The notes: generated from the sequence alone by a model not told the origin. 64,000 nucleotides of DNA from Dentipellis sp. KUC8613 (GCA_002286715.1 NSJX01000011.1:380106-444105); one strand, 5' to 3'. Positions 34,598 through 47,668 are shown, numbered from the stretch's first letter. A program made the numbers and translations.

Positions 34598-37500
34598 CTA
34601 CCTAGTGCTCTGTGCGGCCTCTCCTCCCCCTCCTCGACCCAAAAGACCCCCGACAACATTAGTCACGCTCGTCACTGCGCCCGTGATCTGTCGCGGCGCG
34701 GCCTGCGCGTGCTTCACGTAGAACAGACGCACATTCGTCGAATTCCAGATGCCGAACGGTGTCATACCCCGCACGTAGATCTCGCCCCATATCAGAGAGG
34801 AGAGCCAGATGATGGAAGGGTCAGACCACTTCGGAATTAAAAAGTCGATAATCAGCATTGGAAAAGGAGGGGGTGGAAAAGACCTCACTATGAATCGCCT
34901 CGGGTTCAGTGGCGGTGGTGGTGGCAGGACGTGCGTCAAGGACGCATGGCTGAGGAAGTCGATGATTGCGGCTGTTGAGTTTGGTTTGTTCGTCTGAAGG
35001 TCTTGAACTTTCGGCATCAACTCCGAGACGACAAGCATCACCAAGTCCAGAGGCAGTCTATATGTGAATCAGAATATAGCGTCTCAAATAAGGCAGTGGC
35101 AGGCGTACCCCTGCTGCCATGAAGTCACCTGCGACCAATAAGATGTCAGCGGGTTATCGCCTACATGGAGGCCGCAACACATACCCATTCCTGTGTTGGG
35201 ACAAAGCCATTGCGCCCGACACCAGCAGCAGCAACGCGGTCGAGGCTCGCATCCGTGTCAACAGAGATCGACCGACGCACTCGCATCTTGCCTCTCGCTT
35301 TCTCTGATAGCGCAGGAGGGAAGCCACTCGCTTCCGTCGAGGTTGGCGATGTCAACGGCTGGACGGTTGTATGATCCTCTTCCGTCGCATTGCCTTCCTG
35401 CGGCCCCGCCCGCGAGTCCACGCGTACTTCAGTTAGGCTTTCGAGTGATTGCACTCGGCTGGAGGCGTTGAGGGCGCCGATCTCGCGCTCGAGCAGCCGG
35501 TGCTTCTCTTCGTGCGGCTGCTCGTGATCGCTTTCGATGTCCCTGCTCTTGCCCTTCGCGTCGGGCTTGCGCGCCTGCTCTTCCTTCGCCAACTGGATAC
35601 GTCGGATCTCGCGGAGCCCTCGGCCAAGGGTGAATGTGCCCAAGTCCTCGAACGTTTTGGATGATCGGAGTATAGCATATATGAGGTTGGGATTCTCGGG
35701 GAGGTGGTAGGAAATGACCGAGTTGAAAACTTCCAACCTGGTTATACTTTGTGTAAACACTCGGTGCGATACCTAAGATAACGAACACTGACATAAAAAA
35801 GAGCAATCTCGGATGGCCCTCGTCTGCAAGGAGGAAGGCGGGGTGGGAAAACGCTTGAAATAGTTGCAACAGGCGAGTCGTGGAGTTGATGCTGAGGTTC
35901 TTGAAATAGGGCGCGGCATTCGAAAGAGAGATGATCAGTGCCGGATATAGCGAAGTCAATGCTCCGGAGGTCGTTGCTGCGATGTGATAAACGGCCTGGT
36001 CGTGGTGGTAGGTTAGCAAGTTACCGCAAGAAGAACACTGCAACTTACATTAATCATGAAATCTGCTGCAGCACCGCCAACGTTCCATTTCGCGGGTAGA
36101 TGAGCAGCCTTCACCGGGAATGTAAGCTGTAAGCCAAAAGCACTCTCAGCAGACAACGTCTGGATGATGTATGATATGGCTCGGCAAAGTCCATGTTGCT
36201 CTGATTTTTTCGTCAGAAGCTGAGTGGACATTAGAAACAAGATGCGCACGTGGCTTGTCTTTGATATCGAGGCAGAAGCATAGTAGATACACCACGATGT
36301 CCATGGATTTGTCCAAATCAAGGAGGTAGAGGCGGAATTTCTGGAGAAATACTTTAGTTGCAGACAAGTGAGTATCACGAGCACACCGCGTACCCTATTC
36401 AGCTCGATCATCTTCCAGAAGAAAATGACTAGTGCGGCAGTGATCAACATCAATGAACATCTCCACATGCGCATTTGACTTACTCGTCTCAACCATATAC
36501 GGAACAGACTTCCTCGAACCAGGAAGGAGGTTGTTCATGGCCGCCATCTGCTGCTCTAATATCCCCAGAACACCTTCAATGATGAACTGGAAATCTTGTG
36601 TCCGATGCTGCAGCGGGGTATGAGCAGAAACGGAGGATCTCAGTGATGGAACCACTGACCAGCTTCGCCAGGAAATATCGGAAAGCATTCGTGCGTGGTG
36701 TCGGGGCATACGTCTGGTTCTCGATAGCGCCCGCCAGCAGATCTCTCGCACCGCCACTCTGGAAGTCCAAGAGCACACAGAGGACCTGGAAGCAGATCCC
36801 GACGAGGTTTGCTCTCGGGTCCTCACCTTTGAAGACAAGGTGGTTATATGGCAGTCGTCCCGCAACACCGTTGATAACATTGGTATTCGGCTGCGACGCA
36901 TTCATCGCGCTATTGAGTAACGAACACAAGATGGTCAGGACATCCCGTCGCGGGGTGTTCTGTACGAAATGCAGTGTGTAGAGCGAAGGGTTGCTGAGCA
37001 AACCTGATGGTGGCACGTATACTTGACGTGAGAAGAGAACTAGTAGAAGGCGAAGGACCTCCGTTTTGTTTGTATCGAAGGCTTGGCTGGGTCCGAGGTC
37101 TGCTGTAGAGCCTACGCCCTTTTCCCTGCAACATATAAAAATAGTCAGACGCCGAACTTGAAGGGGCTCAAAATAGCGACTGAGATCCAAAGAGATACAT
37201 ACCAGATAATGTAATTGATTTTGTAGTGGTCGACCTGGATCTTGGGGGGTAACGTGAAGCCACAACAAAATAGCAAGTCAATCAAACAGCTATATAGCCT
37301 TTCTGCGAGCGAGGGGAGAGTCGTCGTCGTCTTGGGCTTTCCAGAGGGTCCAGGTGAAGCAGCAGCAGCAGCATCACCTTCGGTGCCCTCTTCATCCTCG
37401 TCGTCGATCACAAACTGGGGCACCTGTTCCCGCTCTTCCTTGATATCCTGTCCTTCGACAACCTCCTTCTTCCAAAACACCTCTCGCTCAAATACGCTTG

Positions 37501-38105
37501 ACTCGCTGTCAATCTCGAATACCACAGGCAGTACGCGTTGCAGGACCCGGATGCAGTTTAGCACCTCTTTGGTGGTATTCCGCTCGGACGCACCGGTCTT
37601 GATGAACGACGTGGCGAACGAGGCCATGGACGCGTTGACGGGTGTCGGGAATGTGTGATCGGATACGAGGTTGAACAAACGCGAAGTCACGACCCGGATA
37701 AGAGTCGCGACGTTCTCAGGTGCTTCGAGCAAGGCTCGGCGGACTACAAGAGGTCAACACAATATCGCATGAATGGGGGAAAGAGACACGTACTGTCTTG
37801 CGGCAGTATAAGAGAGAAGACATCTGAAGTTGTGTCAAACAAAACGATGTACTGCATTGCGACTTAGCCGAGCTATTCAGTAACAAGTCCACGTGAAGCT
37901 CACCTGGTCCCAGTATGCATCACTCTCGGTAATGTTCTATCCACCATCTTATCAGCCTCCAAAGTAAGCAAGTTCAGACAAAACTACACACCCTAGTCGA
38001 TGCGAGCTTTGCGATTCCACCTGGCTGGCTGCGGAATGCAAGCTTTGCTTCATCTCCGAGCAGCCCAAACGGTGCGGTAAACTTTTGGGGTATCTTGGCG
38101 AACAT
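34598..38105 (-). CDS. HID1-family protein (Golgi/secretory trafficking)
   Basis: Large peripheral membrane protein of the HID1 family, which acts at the medial/trans-Golgi in secretory vesicle formation. The chain starts MFAKIPQKFTAPFGLLGDEA, then ASTRNITESDAYWDQY, VFSLILPQDVRRALLEAPEN and TLIRVVTSRLFNLVSDHTFP. Later blocks include VLNCIRVLQRVLPVVFE, then LYSCLIDLLFCCGFTLPP, STTRLLQLFQAFSHPAFLL and YAILRSSKTFEDLGTFTL. An acidic and charged linker (QLAKEEQARKPDAKGKSRD) precedes the final block TPFGIWNSTNVRLFYVKHAQ. A poly-Ala run, encoded by CAG/CTG-type repeats near 37360, sits in an acidic loop. At least ten introns. The far N-terminus could be extended upstream. Function is inferred from animal HID1. 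Confidence 0.85.
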
Positions 38106-38569
38106 GGAGCATAGAGAAGGTCCAAGGATATATGAGAGCAAGAGTCTTGAGCTCACGATTCGGCCTGGCTATAGGATGATATGTTGTGCGGAGACCGTGA
38201 CCGAGACTGAGCTGGAGGGTTGCACAGCCACATTTCAAGAAAGGAATGACTTTCAGGAACCGAAAGGCAAGATCTTATCTCGACCCGCGACTCGCGAGCG
38301 CGTCGACGATCGCGAGGACAGCGAAGGTCTGGCACTGTATCGTCCAATATTGCTCCAATTCACCAGCGAAACGTCCTCATACACGGCGCGAATGATTGTG
38401 AAAAGATGCATCCTCGTCATTCTGGGATGTATATCTGCATCTATCGACTGCCCAGAAAGCTGTTCGTAACATAAAGAATCGTGCAAATATTATATGACAT
38501 TAACCCAGTCCTTGCGGCCTTCCGTCGACGCGCTCTTTCCGTATCGCTCAAGCCCCTGTGGGCATCTAC
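38106..38569. other. Spacer upstream of the HID1-like gene
   Basis: Contains the HID1-like promoter and the 3' UTR of the cupredoxin gene. A plus-strand frame at 38095-38469 has no domain. Confidence 0.45.
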
Positions 38570-39603
38570 TCAAGCACTGTAAAGCGCGGCGACAAGGGCG
38601 ACGATGCCGAAGATGCCGCTTGCAGCAAGCTTGGAGGCGTCAGAAGACGAGCCCGACGACGACCCTCCGGAGGTCGAGGCTCCGGAGGCGGAGACAGTGT
38701 TGGCTGGAGTAGCAGTAGCCACCGCATTGACACCACCAGTGACAGGGCCGTTGTCTTGGACCTGTTCGTAGATGAATTAGATGAGTACATCGGACTGCAT
38801 GTCGGGAGGTTGAGGAACGCACCGTCTGCTCGTTGCTGCCGATGGCAACGGCTGCGGCCTTGAATGCATCAAACGTGTTGTTACCAGAGGCAGGAGCGTT
38901 GATTGAGCTGTATGAATTCGAAAATCAACAAACTGCGAAAGACGAAGCTATGGGGACCCATACCCGACCATGCCCAGTCCGCAGTGGGTCACCTGCTTGC
39001 AGAAGAACCAGATCGCTGTTGAAGAAACAGATCAGTAGGAGCGAACATGCATGCATCGTGTTGCGTGCAACTCACGGACAGAGTCGTCGGTGATCTGGAT
39101 GGTGAACTGTTTTGATGCCTGCAGACCGGAGTCGAAGCCTGCTGGCTGGCTGCCGCTGGCTTGCAGAGGCGTGCAGGGGTTGGCGAAGGACGATTGGGTG
39201 ACCGAGTGCATAAGGGAGGGGGTGCTATCGACGATGACGACGTCTCAGCATGCACATTGAAGACAATAAAGAAAGGCAAGATATACGAACTCGGGGAAGA
39301 AGAAGGTCACCATCGTGCCATTCGATGCCGTGAAGTTGGCGGGGTTGAAGACAAAGTTACCACCAGCGGCAACATCGACCTGTTTCGAGATGTTGTGAGC
39401 AAAGCACAAAGCGACATGGATGTCGCACGTACATTGATCTGGTTCGCAGTGCTCGGAGGCGCTGATGGAACCGCTGCTGCCGCTGCGGGACTCGAGGTCG
39501 TAGATCCGCCACCGTTACCACCCACCGGAGCAGGAGGGGCTCCGTACTGTGCGCTCACGAGAGCAGGGAGCAAGAGGCTAGCGAGGGCGACGGCAAACTT
39601 CAT
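38570..39603 (-). CDS. Extracellular cupredoxin-like Ser-rich protein, probably GPI-anchored
   Basis: Starts with a clear signal peptide (MKFAVALASLLLPALVSAQ) and a low-complexity Gly/Ser/Pro linker. Exon 1 is 39603-39433; exon 2 starts at 39379. The cupredoxin domain reads VDVAAGGNFVFNPANFTA, NGTMVTFFFPDTPSLMHSV, TQSSFANPCTPLQ and IWFFCKQVTHCGLGMVGSIN. His and Cys of a type 1 copper site (HSV, then the C...H...M pattern) are plausible ligands. After NNTFDAFKAAAVAIG comes a Ser/Gly-rich tail, then a hydrophobic C-terminus (ASGIFGIVALVAALYSA) typical of a GPI signal. Proteins of this type are abundant in the basidiomycete cell wall; their substrate is unknown. Stop at 38572-38570. Confidence 0.88.
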
Positions 39604-41574
39604 GATGAACGGCTGTGAGAGCTGTCGAGGAATACTAAGCCGGGGGAGGATGCGGGCGGGACTCGATGAGAATCCAAGCTCGACAGAGCCCTTGAAATAG
39701 AGGACGAATTTGGATCATGAGACGTTCCCTCGCTGCTGCGGAGACTGCTGAATGAAACATGTTGCGACCATTACGAGCAGGACCTTCCGTGGTGTGAATG
39801 GAGCACAACGGGTTGCCGATCGGAGACTAGAATATCGAGGACGAGTTGAATATCATGGTAGACGAATCAGGGTATCGCGTGCCCGGCATCTTGGTACGAT
39901 CGGATACGTGGGCCTGAAAGGAACAAGATGTTCACACCGTCGAGGCATTTTCTCTCGCTGTCGAGAAGAAGACACTCACCACGCCCGAGCCTGAATGGTC
40001 AAAAGCCGCTCCGTGGTGCGATGCAGGAGATAGCTTGGGAATCGCGTTGCTTCGGATACGCCCTGCGAATGGTGCCAGCTTCTCACAAATTAGCACAAGT
40101 CAACTTTTGCAGTTCTGCAGTAGTGAAAGGTGTTATTCGGCCAATCGCATTGGTCAGCTCGACCGGGCCACGCTCGGGTTGCGAATGATTCCCGACGCTG
40201 GAAAAGATGGTGTGCACTGTGCCGAACGCCAGTCTTTCAGGGCGTGTAGAAAGGTTGCCAATTGAAATCGCCACCATCTCCGAGGACGTGCTAAAGGCCA
40301 ATAGGACGCGAACACCATCAGTACGGCTGCCCTGTACGCACAACAGGCGCACTGAGCCATCAGTTTGGGCGTCCGCAGCAGTCCTCGATCGACGTACACA
40401 CACGCCCTGCGCCTGAGTGGTGCATTTCTCACACTGCTTCGTAGGGTTCAGCCCCAGCTACTGCACCCGGTCGATGAGTAGGCATAGCCTTCGAGTCAGC
40501 TTGAGAACATACCTCCGCATCTGGCTGGAAAATGCTCCCACAATGAACCCGAAGCATCGTGTGCGTTACAAAAGACTCTAACATCCTTCCGAGATGCCCG
40601 TTTTAGCGGTAGCGGGCTTCCGCCTTTTGATTGCACTTTTCGGGGTCAAGGTGGAGTTGAGACGGAACGGTGTCGCGAGGATTTCACTGGTAAAGTCATT
40701 GATGAGCTAGGATAACTGTAGCATAGCGATCAACAGGATACACGACGTCGTGGCACAAAGCAAGCGTCGGACACGAGGAAACTCTGGGCTTCCACGCCAG
40801 TTTGGCTGCACGTGCCAGGGTGAGCCATTCACGTGGGACGCGTCGATAGAACGCGTCGAAACATTAACGGTATGGAAGCTTGCCATACCCTCTACTTTCC
40901 AGGCTAGTCAACGTCACCCCGTCCTGGCATACGGAGACAGGGAGATGATCAGCAGAGACTGCGCACGACTGCGCATTGATGTCCGTCTCAGTTCCTCGAC
41001 GATGAGCACTCGAGCAGAAGGCCGACATAGCCATCCATCTCCGAGTCGATCGATCCCAGGGCTTTGACCGGCTCACTGCTCGGGCACATTCGTCAGCTAC
41101 TGCCAGGGTCGATTGGCCTCCGCTCTTGTCGTGTTCCTGGACAGGCCGTAAAGCCTGAAGCTCGTCCTGCGCTGTACGGCAGATCTACATCGATGTCGTT
41201 ACTCACCGTATCGTTCCTGGTGCAAGCCAGTCGCCATTGACGTTTATCGAAGGCAACACGAATTCGAAGCCACGATTGAGTACCGAGTCGTGGTAGCATA
41301 GTTGCGGCAGAAGCGGAGGCCATCTGAGGTCATCGTATTCATGCCAAGAGCAGCTACACGCTGAGAGTGCCACGCCGAACTGAGTAGCAGGTTGCCAAAC
41401 GCGTGGTATATGTACATCGCAGCACCCTAGATCGTGGTACAACAGCGACCGGATCTTGGAAAGCAAGATGAACCATCAGTGAATTGGTCCTCGGACCTGG
41501 TGGTAACGTTAAAAAGCACATACGTCGCATGATGCCTGCCGTCCTCGCAGAGTCAGGATCAAGTCCACGCCGAG
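39604..41574. other. 1.97-kb gene-poor stretch
   Basis: The longest stretch without a supported gene. Several short frames exist on both strands (for example minus 40083-40403 and plus 40750-41067). None has a domain, consistent intron signals or a recognisable homolog, and no terminal repeats or transposase-like frame were seen. The first part must hold the cupredoxin promoter. Confidence 0.5.
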
Positions 41575-43370
41575 CTATGCCGGGTCGCTCGCTGCAATCC
41601 CCATCCCTTTGACAGCGAAGCGAATGACCTTCACGTCGAGTGTTCTCAGACCCACGAGCACCAAGACGCCTGTCTTCGCAAAAGATGGTACCAGAACAAT
41701 CCTGCATCGTCTGTCTCCGTCTGTTACCAGTCGAGTCGCGAATTTCGGCTGATTCCCAATGATATAGATGTCCGGCGTCTGTGCCAGAATGAATGGGTCG
41801 GTGGTGAAGAATGGGTGACACCAAAGTGTGTCTGGTGCTGTCGGAGCAATGTGTCGCCAGCGCAAGGTCGCCTCAGCCAAGCCAAGCCGCGTGGCGGGCG
41901 GCGAGGGCACATACTTGAACATGTCGTCCAGTGTCTGCCCCGATACTGCCAACACAGTCCGAGTTGACGATTTCGAAGATGTTCCGTTCGATGTCGATGC
42001 TTCGTCGGCATCTGCGGTACCAGGCACCCCTGGAGCTAGGCGTATATATGCTGGATTTGTTTCACAGTTGAATGACGAGTAGGTCGAAGCAGTTCCTAGC
42101 ATGGCTCGCGGGAAAGGCTGCTGCGGGAGGATCGTGCCTGACGGATCAGAGGCACCGGGGAGGATATGAATGGGCATTGAGTGGGCGAGATCGAGAAGAT
42201 GCGCTGACAAATTGAGAGTAGGATGTGGTGAGAAGGATACATTGTCGCGACGCTGGGAGGCGTTTCGAGTGAGCGAGCTGGGATAAAAGCTGTGGTGTAT
42301 TAGAGACGTACCCGTCTTCGGACGTCGTCATCGATCTCTGTGCCAGCTATAGGTGCTAGGGAGTTTCCTGCTATGATCAGTCTGGAAATTTGGCTTGCTG
42401 CGACTTGATTCTCTGGGCTACCACCTTCGCCAGCCAGGTATTCAACCATCATCTGTATTTGAGCGTCTGCTGCGGAAGAAGGACCGATATCAAGCCCTGA
42501 TACCGTCGCAAGATATTCCTGTTGTGACTCGGCTTTTACCATGGGCGAAAGGGATGAGTATCAATTGTAGCCGAAGTATGACATGATACTTACCGTCGAT
42601 GTCCATTCTCTCTCCATTGTCAGACTCCTCCTGGGGTGCGAGGCCTGCGAAACACAAGTCCACTACGGAGAACTCGCCGCTACTGTTCTCCATGCCAAGG
42701 ACCCCAACAATAATGCCGGTCACTAGCTGTACCTTCTTCAAGGGCTCGCCAACTAGCAGTATCCGGCCGGATTCGTCTTCAACCATGACATTGTCGTCTT
42801 CTGACCAGATTTTGGCTCGGGGCGGGGGTGCTGGAGTAGAGTGCTATTGCGCTATTAGAGCTTTTCAAAAAGCGTTAGGTGATGGTGCACACGTACATCT
42901 CGAGCAACATCTTCCAGCACATTAGGCTTCAGAGGCATATCCATGTATATCGTCCCGACGACAAAGCACAGTTCTCCCTTCACGACATCCAGTACTCGCG
43001 GGACCAGTTTCGGGAACTCTTCGCATTTCAATTCAGAGAAAAGAAGAGATAGTTTTCCATTACGATTTGTTCGTGTAAAATAGACTGAATATCTCACCTG
43101 TCGTGCCTTTCACATCCTTCCACCGTTTCTTCGCCTCCTTCTCGACGAATCCTCTCAAAGCTCGGAGTCTCACGAAGTAAATATTGGCATATTGATGTCG
43201 AAATGACTTGTTCTTCTGGTCAATGATGAATGATGGTGTTTTGTCGGTCAAGGGAAGGACAGCCGTGGGCAAGCGAACTGGTGCCTCAGACGGAACAAGC
43301 CTGTCGCTTTCTCTCAATAAATGGATTCAGCGATGAAGGGGTATACGTACATGGGTTTTGCTGCATCCAT
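41575..43370 (-). CDS. DNA polymerase delta small subunit (B subunit, Pol31/POLD2)
   Basis: Accessory subunit of replicative DNA polymerase delta; its inactive phosphoesterase fold bridges Pol3 and the other subunits. The first exon (ATG 43370) reads MDAAKP, then DRLVPSEAPVRLPTAVLPL and FRHQYANIYFVRLRALRGF. The OB-fold part is VLDVVKGELCFVVGTIYMDM and ESGRILLVGEPLKKVQLVTG. The phosphoesterase core follows with SRLIIAGNSLAP, LLDLAHSMPIHILPGASDP and the B-subunit signature AVSGQTLDDMFKYV. Final blocks are DTLWCHPFFTTDPFI and TPDIYIIGNQPKFATRL. At least five introns; the exact acceptor of intron 1 has two options six bases apart. Divergent from the glutamate decarboxylase gene. Confidence 0.93.
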
Positions 43371-44609
43371 ACTTGAAGGGTAACTTTCGACGGGTTCTGG
43401 TTGAGGGAAAGCTCGGCAACGAAGTCGACGCGTCGACGCGAATTGGCAGTCGAAACGGATGACGCGGTGTTACCGATGTGACATGCGGGTCTCGTGATGC
43501 GTGACAATCGCGTCAGCGTCACAGTCCTGATTGACGCGAACAACCAACATGAGGCCATCTATTTCCTCTGCGACCCATCGTCAAACCATCTGGGACCCTT
43601 CGCTTGTCGAAGGGGCGTCTTCTCTTTACTGGATTCTGACATGGAACGCGAACTAGGCTGAACACGTTGTATGGCACGTTCAACACAGGCTGTACGTCTT
43701 CACCTCATGTTGGCTGTGCCTGTTCGCGACTTTGAAGGCCCGGGCGTACGCCATGAGCTTCCTATGGAGGCGTACGGGTATGATCCACTCGAATAGAAGT
43801 TCTAGACTCTGAGTTCCATCTGATACGACCCTGTAGGTTGACCACGCCTCTGCTCTATTTCTTCCTATTCTCAGCGACGCTATTCAGGACGGCCAATTTG
43901 CCCCACTCGGGTTGCCCTGTGACCAACCCCATCTTCCCAATGACGACGAGAAACGTTCGTGTTACTGGAGTCTATCGGTCACTCCACTGCATGGGTGGCG
44001 GGCTTGCCTGGTTTCTTTTCTAATCGCCCGCTGATACAGGATACACTCGCGTAGTATCTTTCAAGTTCCGGCGAACTCCAACTCTAGGTCTCCTCCTTAG
44101 TCCTCGTAAAGACTCTTTTGATTGAACACAAAAACACAGGCTCGGCGAGCTCACATATGCGAGGGTTCCGAGTGAGATCCTAGAGATCGGTAAGAACTTA
44201 CGCGTCGTGTTCGACTTGCAAGTGATAAGAGCCGTGGTGCACTTGACAAGCGGAGTTTGAGCTTTTAGAACATCGTTGATTTGTCTTTTATAAAATAGGA
44301 GTTTCCAGCGAGCCCAGGATGGATGTGCAGATGAGATATTTTGGCCAGGCTATTTCAAGCGGGGGGTGTTACGAGGTAGGTGACGTCAGGAACAGGACCA
44401 CAGGGATAAAATTAGAGTAGCAGAGACGCGGTGTGCGGTCGCGTTGTTGTGATAGCGCCATTTGCATTTACTATCCATCTGCCATTCAGCGGAGACTGTG
44501 CGTCACCGCGTCACCGGAGGCCTCACTGCCCCTTGCCCCGCGTCTGAACAATATATAAGCTTTCCTGCCGCACCGCCATGTACAGTCTCCCCCGCACCCG
44601 ACCTGTACC
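43371..44609. other. 1.2-kb divergent intergenic region (POLD2 / GAD)
   Basis: Promoter region of two divergent genes. No supported frame; short frames near 43838-44023 and 44462-44746 look non-coding. A TATA-like box for the decarboxylase lies at its right end. Confidence 0.45.
44551..44559 (+). promoter_or_regulatory. TATA-like box of the glutamate decarboxylase gene
   Basis: The sequence ATATATAAG lies about 52-60 bases upstream of the start codon at 44610, a normal distance for a fungal TATA element. Confidence 0.55.
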
Positions 44610-46741
44610 ATGGCTCTCTCCAAGGTACGTATATTGGTTTCGCTACGTTCCTTGTCTTACCGGCGTGTGCGCAGCATGTCAATCCCGACCGTCTCTTGTC
44701 CGACTCTAAGGTGCGTCACCTTGACTCCCCTCTCTCAAGGCTCTAAGCTCACTTGTAGTGCAGGACAAAAAGATGCATGTACATCAACTAACCAAGACCA
44801 ACCCGAACTCTCTGTCGCACACGTACGGTGCGCGCTATGGCACGTCTTCCATCCCCAAGTACCACATCCCGTCCAAGGTGACTCCGCTATTAACGTCTCG
44901 TCTCAATGCACCTTTCTCACAAATATTTCAGGGTGTTAACGCAGAAGCGGCCTACCAGCTTATTCATGACGAGCTCTCCCTCGATGGCTCGCCTCTCCTG
45001 AACCTAGCTTCCTTCGTTCATACCTGGATGCCTGAGGCGGCGGATAAACTCATGCAGGAGAATATCTCCAAGAACTTGATCGACCAGGATGAATATCCCA
45101 TGACGCAAGCTATTCATACTCGCTGTGCGCACCTTGACCTCCTATGATGAGGCTTTCCATGAAATTAACTGCTGTCCTTCTGTATAGGCATTTCCATGCT
45201 TGCCGACTTGTGGCATGCTCCGTCAACCCATCAGGCGATAGGAACGGCTACGACTGGCTCTTCGGAGGCCATCCAGCTCGGTGGACTTGCTATGAAGCGC
45301 ATCTGGCAGGAGAAGCGCAAGGCTGCTGGGAAGTCCATCCATGAGCCGGGGCCCAACATCGTCATGGGTGCTAACGCTCAAGTCGCTCTGGAGAAGTTTG
45401 CTCGGTACTTTGAAGTTGAGATGCGTCTCGTCCCTATCTCCGTCGAGAGCAAGTACAGGCTCGACCCCAAAAGAGCTATGGAGTATGTTGACGAGAACAC
45501 AATCGGCGTCTACGTCATCTTGGGCAGTGAGTATATCCTTCGATGTCTCTTCATCAAAATTAATACTTGGTTAGGTACTTATACCGGCCATTATGAGCCG
45601 GTAAAGGAGATGGCGGACCTCCTTGACGAGTACGAGGCCAAGACTGGCCACTCTGTACCAATTCACGTCGATGGAGCCTCCGGTGGATTTATCGCGCCTT
45701 TTGCTACGGTACGTGCTTCATCTGCATCAGTCGTCCGGATGTCTGCTAAATCCTCTCCAGCCGAAGCTCGAGTGGGATTTCAAAATTCCTCGTGTAGTGT
45801 CGATCAACACTTCTGGCCACAAGTTTGGTCTTTCCTACGTAGGAGTTGGCTGGGTAGTCTGGCGCTCTCAGCAATTTTTGCCCAAGGATCTCATCTTTGA
45901 GCTGCACTATCTTGGATCTGTTGAATACTCGTTCTCCTTGAACTTCTCGCGTCCCGCACACCCCATCATCGCGCAATATTTCAACTTCCTTCACCTCGGA
46001 TTCCAGGGATACCGCAACGTTGCGCTGTCGGACCTCAAAAATGCGCGCACCTTGTCGCGTGCTCTCGAACACAGCGGCTACTACACTGTCCTCAGCGACA
46101 TTCACAGGCCCGTCGAGGGAAGTGCGATCACGGATGTCGCGAAGCGTGCCGTTGGGTTCGACGAGAGTGATGTCGAGGTACGCGCCCTTTCAGCCAAATC
46201 AACCCATTCTCAGTATTGATTATCGCAACTACTCAGAACTACCAGCCTGGTTTGCCTGTCGTGTCGTTCCGCTTCTCTGACGAATTCAAGGCTGAGCACC
46301 CCGATGTCGAACAAAAATGGATCCAGACGCTCCTGCGTTCCAAAGGATGGTCAGTGCTATGAATATCTTGTTCGAGGGCCTCTGATCTGACTTTTCAACA
46401 GGATTGTCCCCAACTACGAGCTTGCGCCCGACCTTCAGCAAATTGAGATTCTCCGCGTTGTCGTCAGGGAAAATATGACCGAGGTTCTCTTGGACCGCCT
46501 CGTTGCAGACATTGTCCGTCCGCCCATCAATATCTGTGTTTTCCTATACTGACAGAAGCTTGCCGTCCTACAGGTCGAAATCACCGAGTCTCTCGCCAGG
46601 GCTGATTCCCCTGCGCATGCCCTCAACTCCCTCGGCCATAAGAGCCGCCCGACGATGCACGAGGAGACGCACGGCAGCATCAAAGAGCACGATATGGCTG
46701 ACGGTCCCGAGTACTCTGGCACGTACGCCAAGCCGTGCTAA
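44610..46741 (+). CDS. Glutamate decarboxylase (PLP-dependent)
   Basis: Converts glutamate to GABA plus CO2 in the cytosol, feeding the GABA shunt and consuming protons. The first exon is only 15 nt (44610-44624, MALSK) and exon 2 is 44675-44710 (HVNPDRLLSDSK). Family blocks: GARYGTSSIPKYHIPSKGVN, FVHTWMPEAADKLM, GTATTGSSEAIQLGGLAMKR, YTGHYEPVKEMADLLDEY, then IHVDGASGGFIAPF and the PLP-lysine motif SINTSGHKFGLSYVGVGW. The C-terminus (ALNSLGHKSRPTMHEETHGS) fits fungal GADs. No clear calmodulin-binding tail like the plant enzymes. Stop TAA 46739-46741. Confidence 0.96.
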
Positions 46742-47107
46742 AGGGCCGCGTCGTCGCTTTCGTTGAATAAAAAGGCAGTGTACGAATACGGGCTTTGATA
46801 TACGCTGTAGGACATACCAATGAGTGTACAATTGAATGTGTAGTAGCTTCTTCGATGGATTGAACTCTTCGGCAAAGTTGGCTGATGCAGTGATGCGTCT
46901 GTACATTGCCGGAGGAGCAGCTTTGACCGGAGGCACCAATGCGACGCGAACGCGCCAATCACGAGACCGTTATTTCTTACCACGTGTTTCTCCACATGAT
47001 CCAGATCCCGTCGAGATCCATTCGAGCTTCACTGCGTCCCTGCAGCGTCTTCCGAGTCGCAACGTCCGGAGACTTGAATCCTTTGCGTCTTCACCTCACG
47101 ACACAAC
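46742..47107. other. Spacer between GAD and PET100
   Basis: 366 bp with no supported frame; presumed GAD 3' UTR and PET100 promoter. Confidence 0.5.
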
Positions 47108-47432
47108 ATGGCAGGCCCAAATCTCGAAGTTTTTAAATTTGGCCTCTATGTCTTCTTCCCTGTCCTCGTCTTCATGTATTACGGTGACCCGGATTGGTAT
47201 GACAGGAATGTGCTCCCCGTAAGTCGCTCTGCCATACCCTCTCTCACGTCGAACTTCTACCTAACCGGGCACCGCGCAACAGTACAGGAATAGGATCTTC
47301 CCACCGGAGCAGAAGACTGTACGCAGCCTCCCTGCTAACCATTCGTCGGTGCGAGAGGAACTCGAGCGCATCAAGGCTGAGAAGGCCGCGAGGAGGGCGG
47401 ATAGGGAGCACGCGGAGGGACAGGTGCCATAG
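47108..47432 (+). CDS. PET100: Pet100-like cytochrome c oxidase assembly factor, 86 aa
   Basis: Small inner-membrane protein needed for assembly of respiratory complex IV. Two exons, 47108-47218 and 47283-47432. The N-terminus MAGPNLEVFKFGLYVFFPV carries the single transmembrane helix, followed by the family mark YYGDPDWYDRNVLPYRNRIF. A charged helical tail (REELERIKAEKAARRADRE) completes the protein. Length and layout match fungal Pet100. Confidence 0.92.
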
Positions 47433-47668
47433 GTGACTGTGACTCAAAGCCACCATTCGAAACGGCTAGTAAAAGTTTACTCCGGTAAGTGTATTCTGTG
47501 TTTTAGTGATGCACTGCAACTTCTCAACGGATGCTCTACTCGTCTAGGCATACACAACTTCGCGCATCGTAACGCTACATCATCTTAATCTCTGCCTTCT
47601 ATCTCTACACCCCTCATCATGTACATGTATCACTATCCCAATTCCCGCACAGCGCTCGCACTCGCACG

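Noticed and set aside
40083..40403. Minus-strand 106-codon frame in the long gap
   Set aside because: No domain, no splice-linked exons and overlapping frames on the other strand are equally long.
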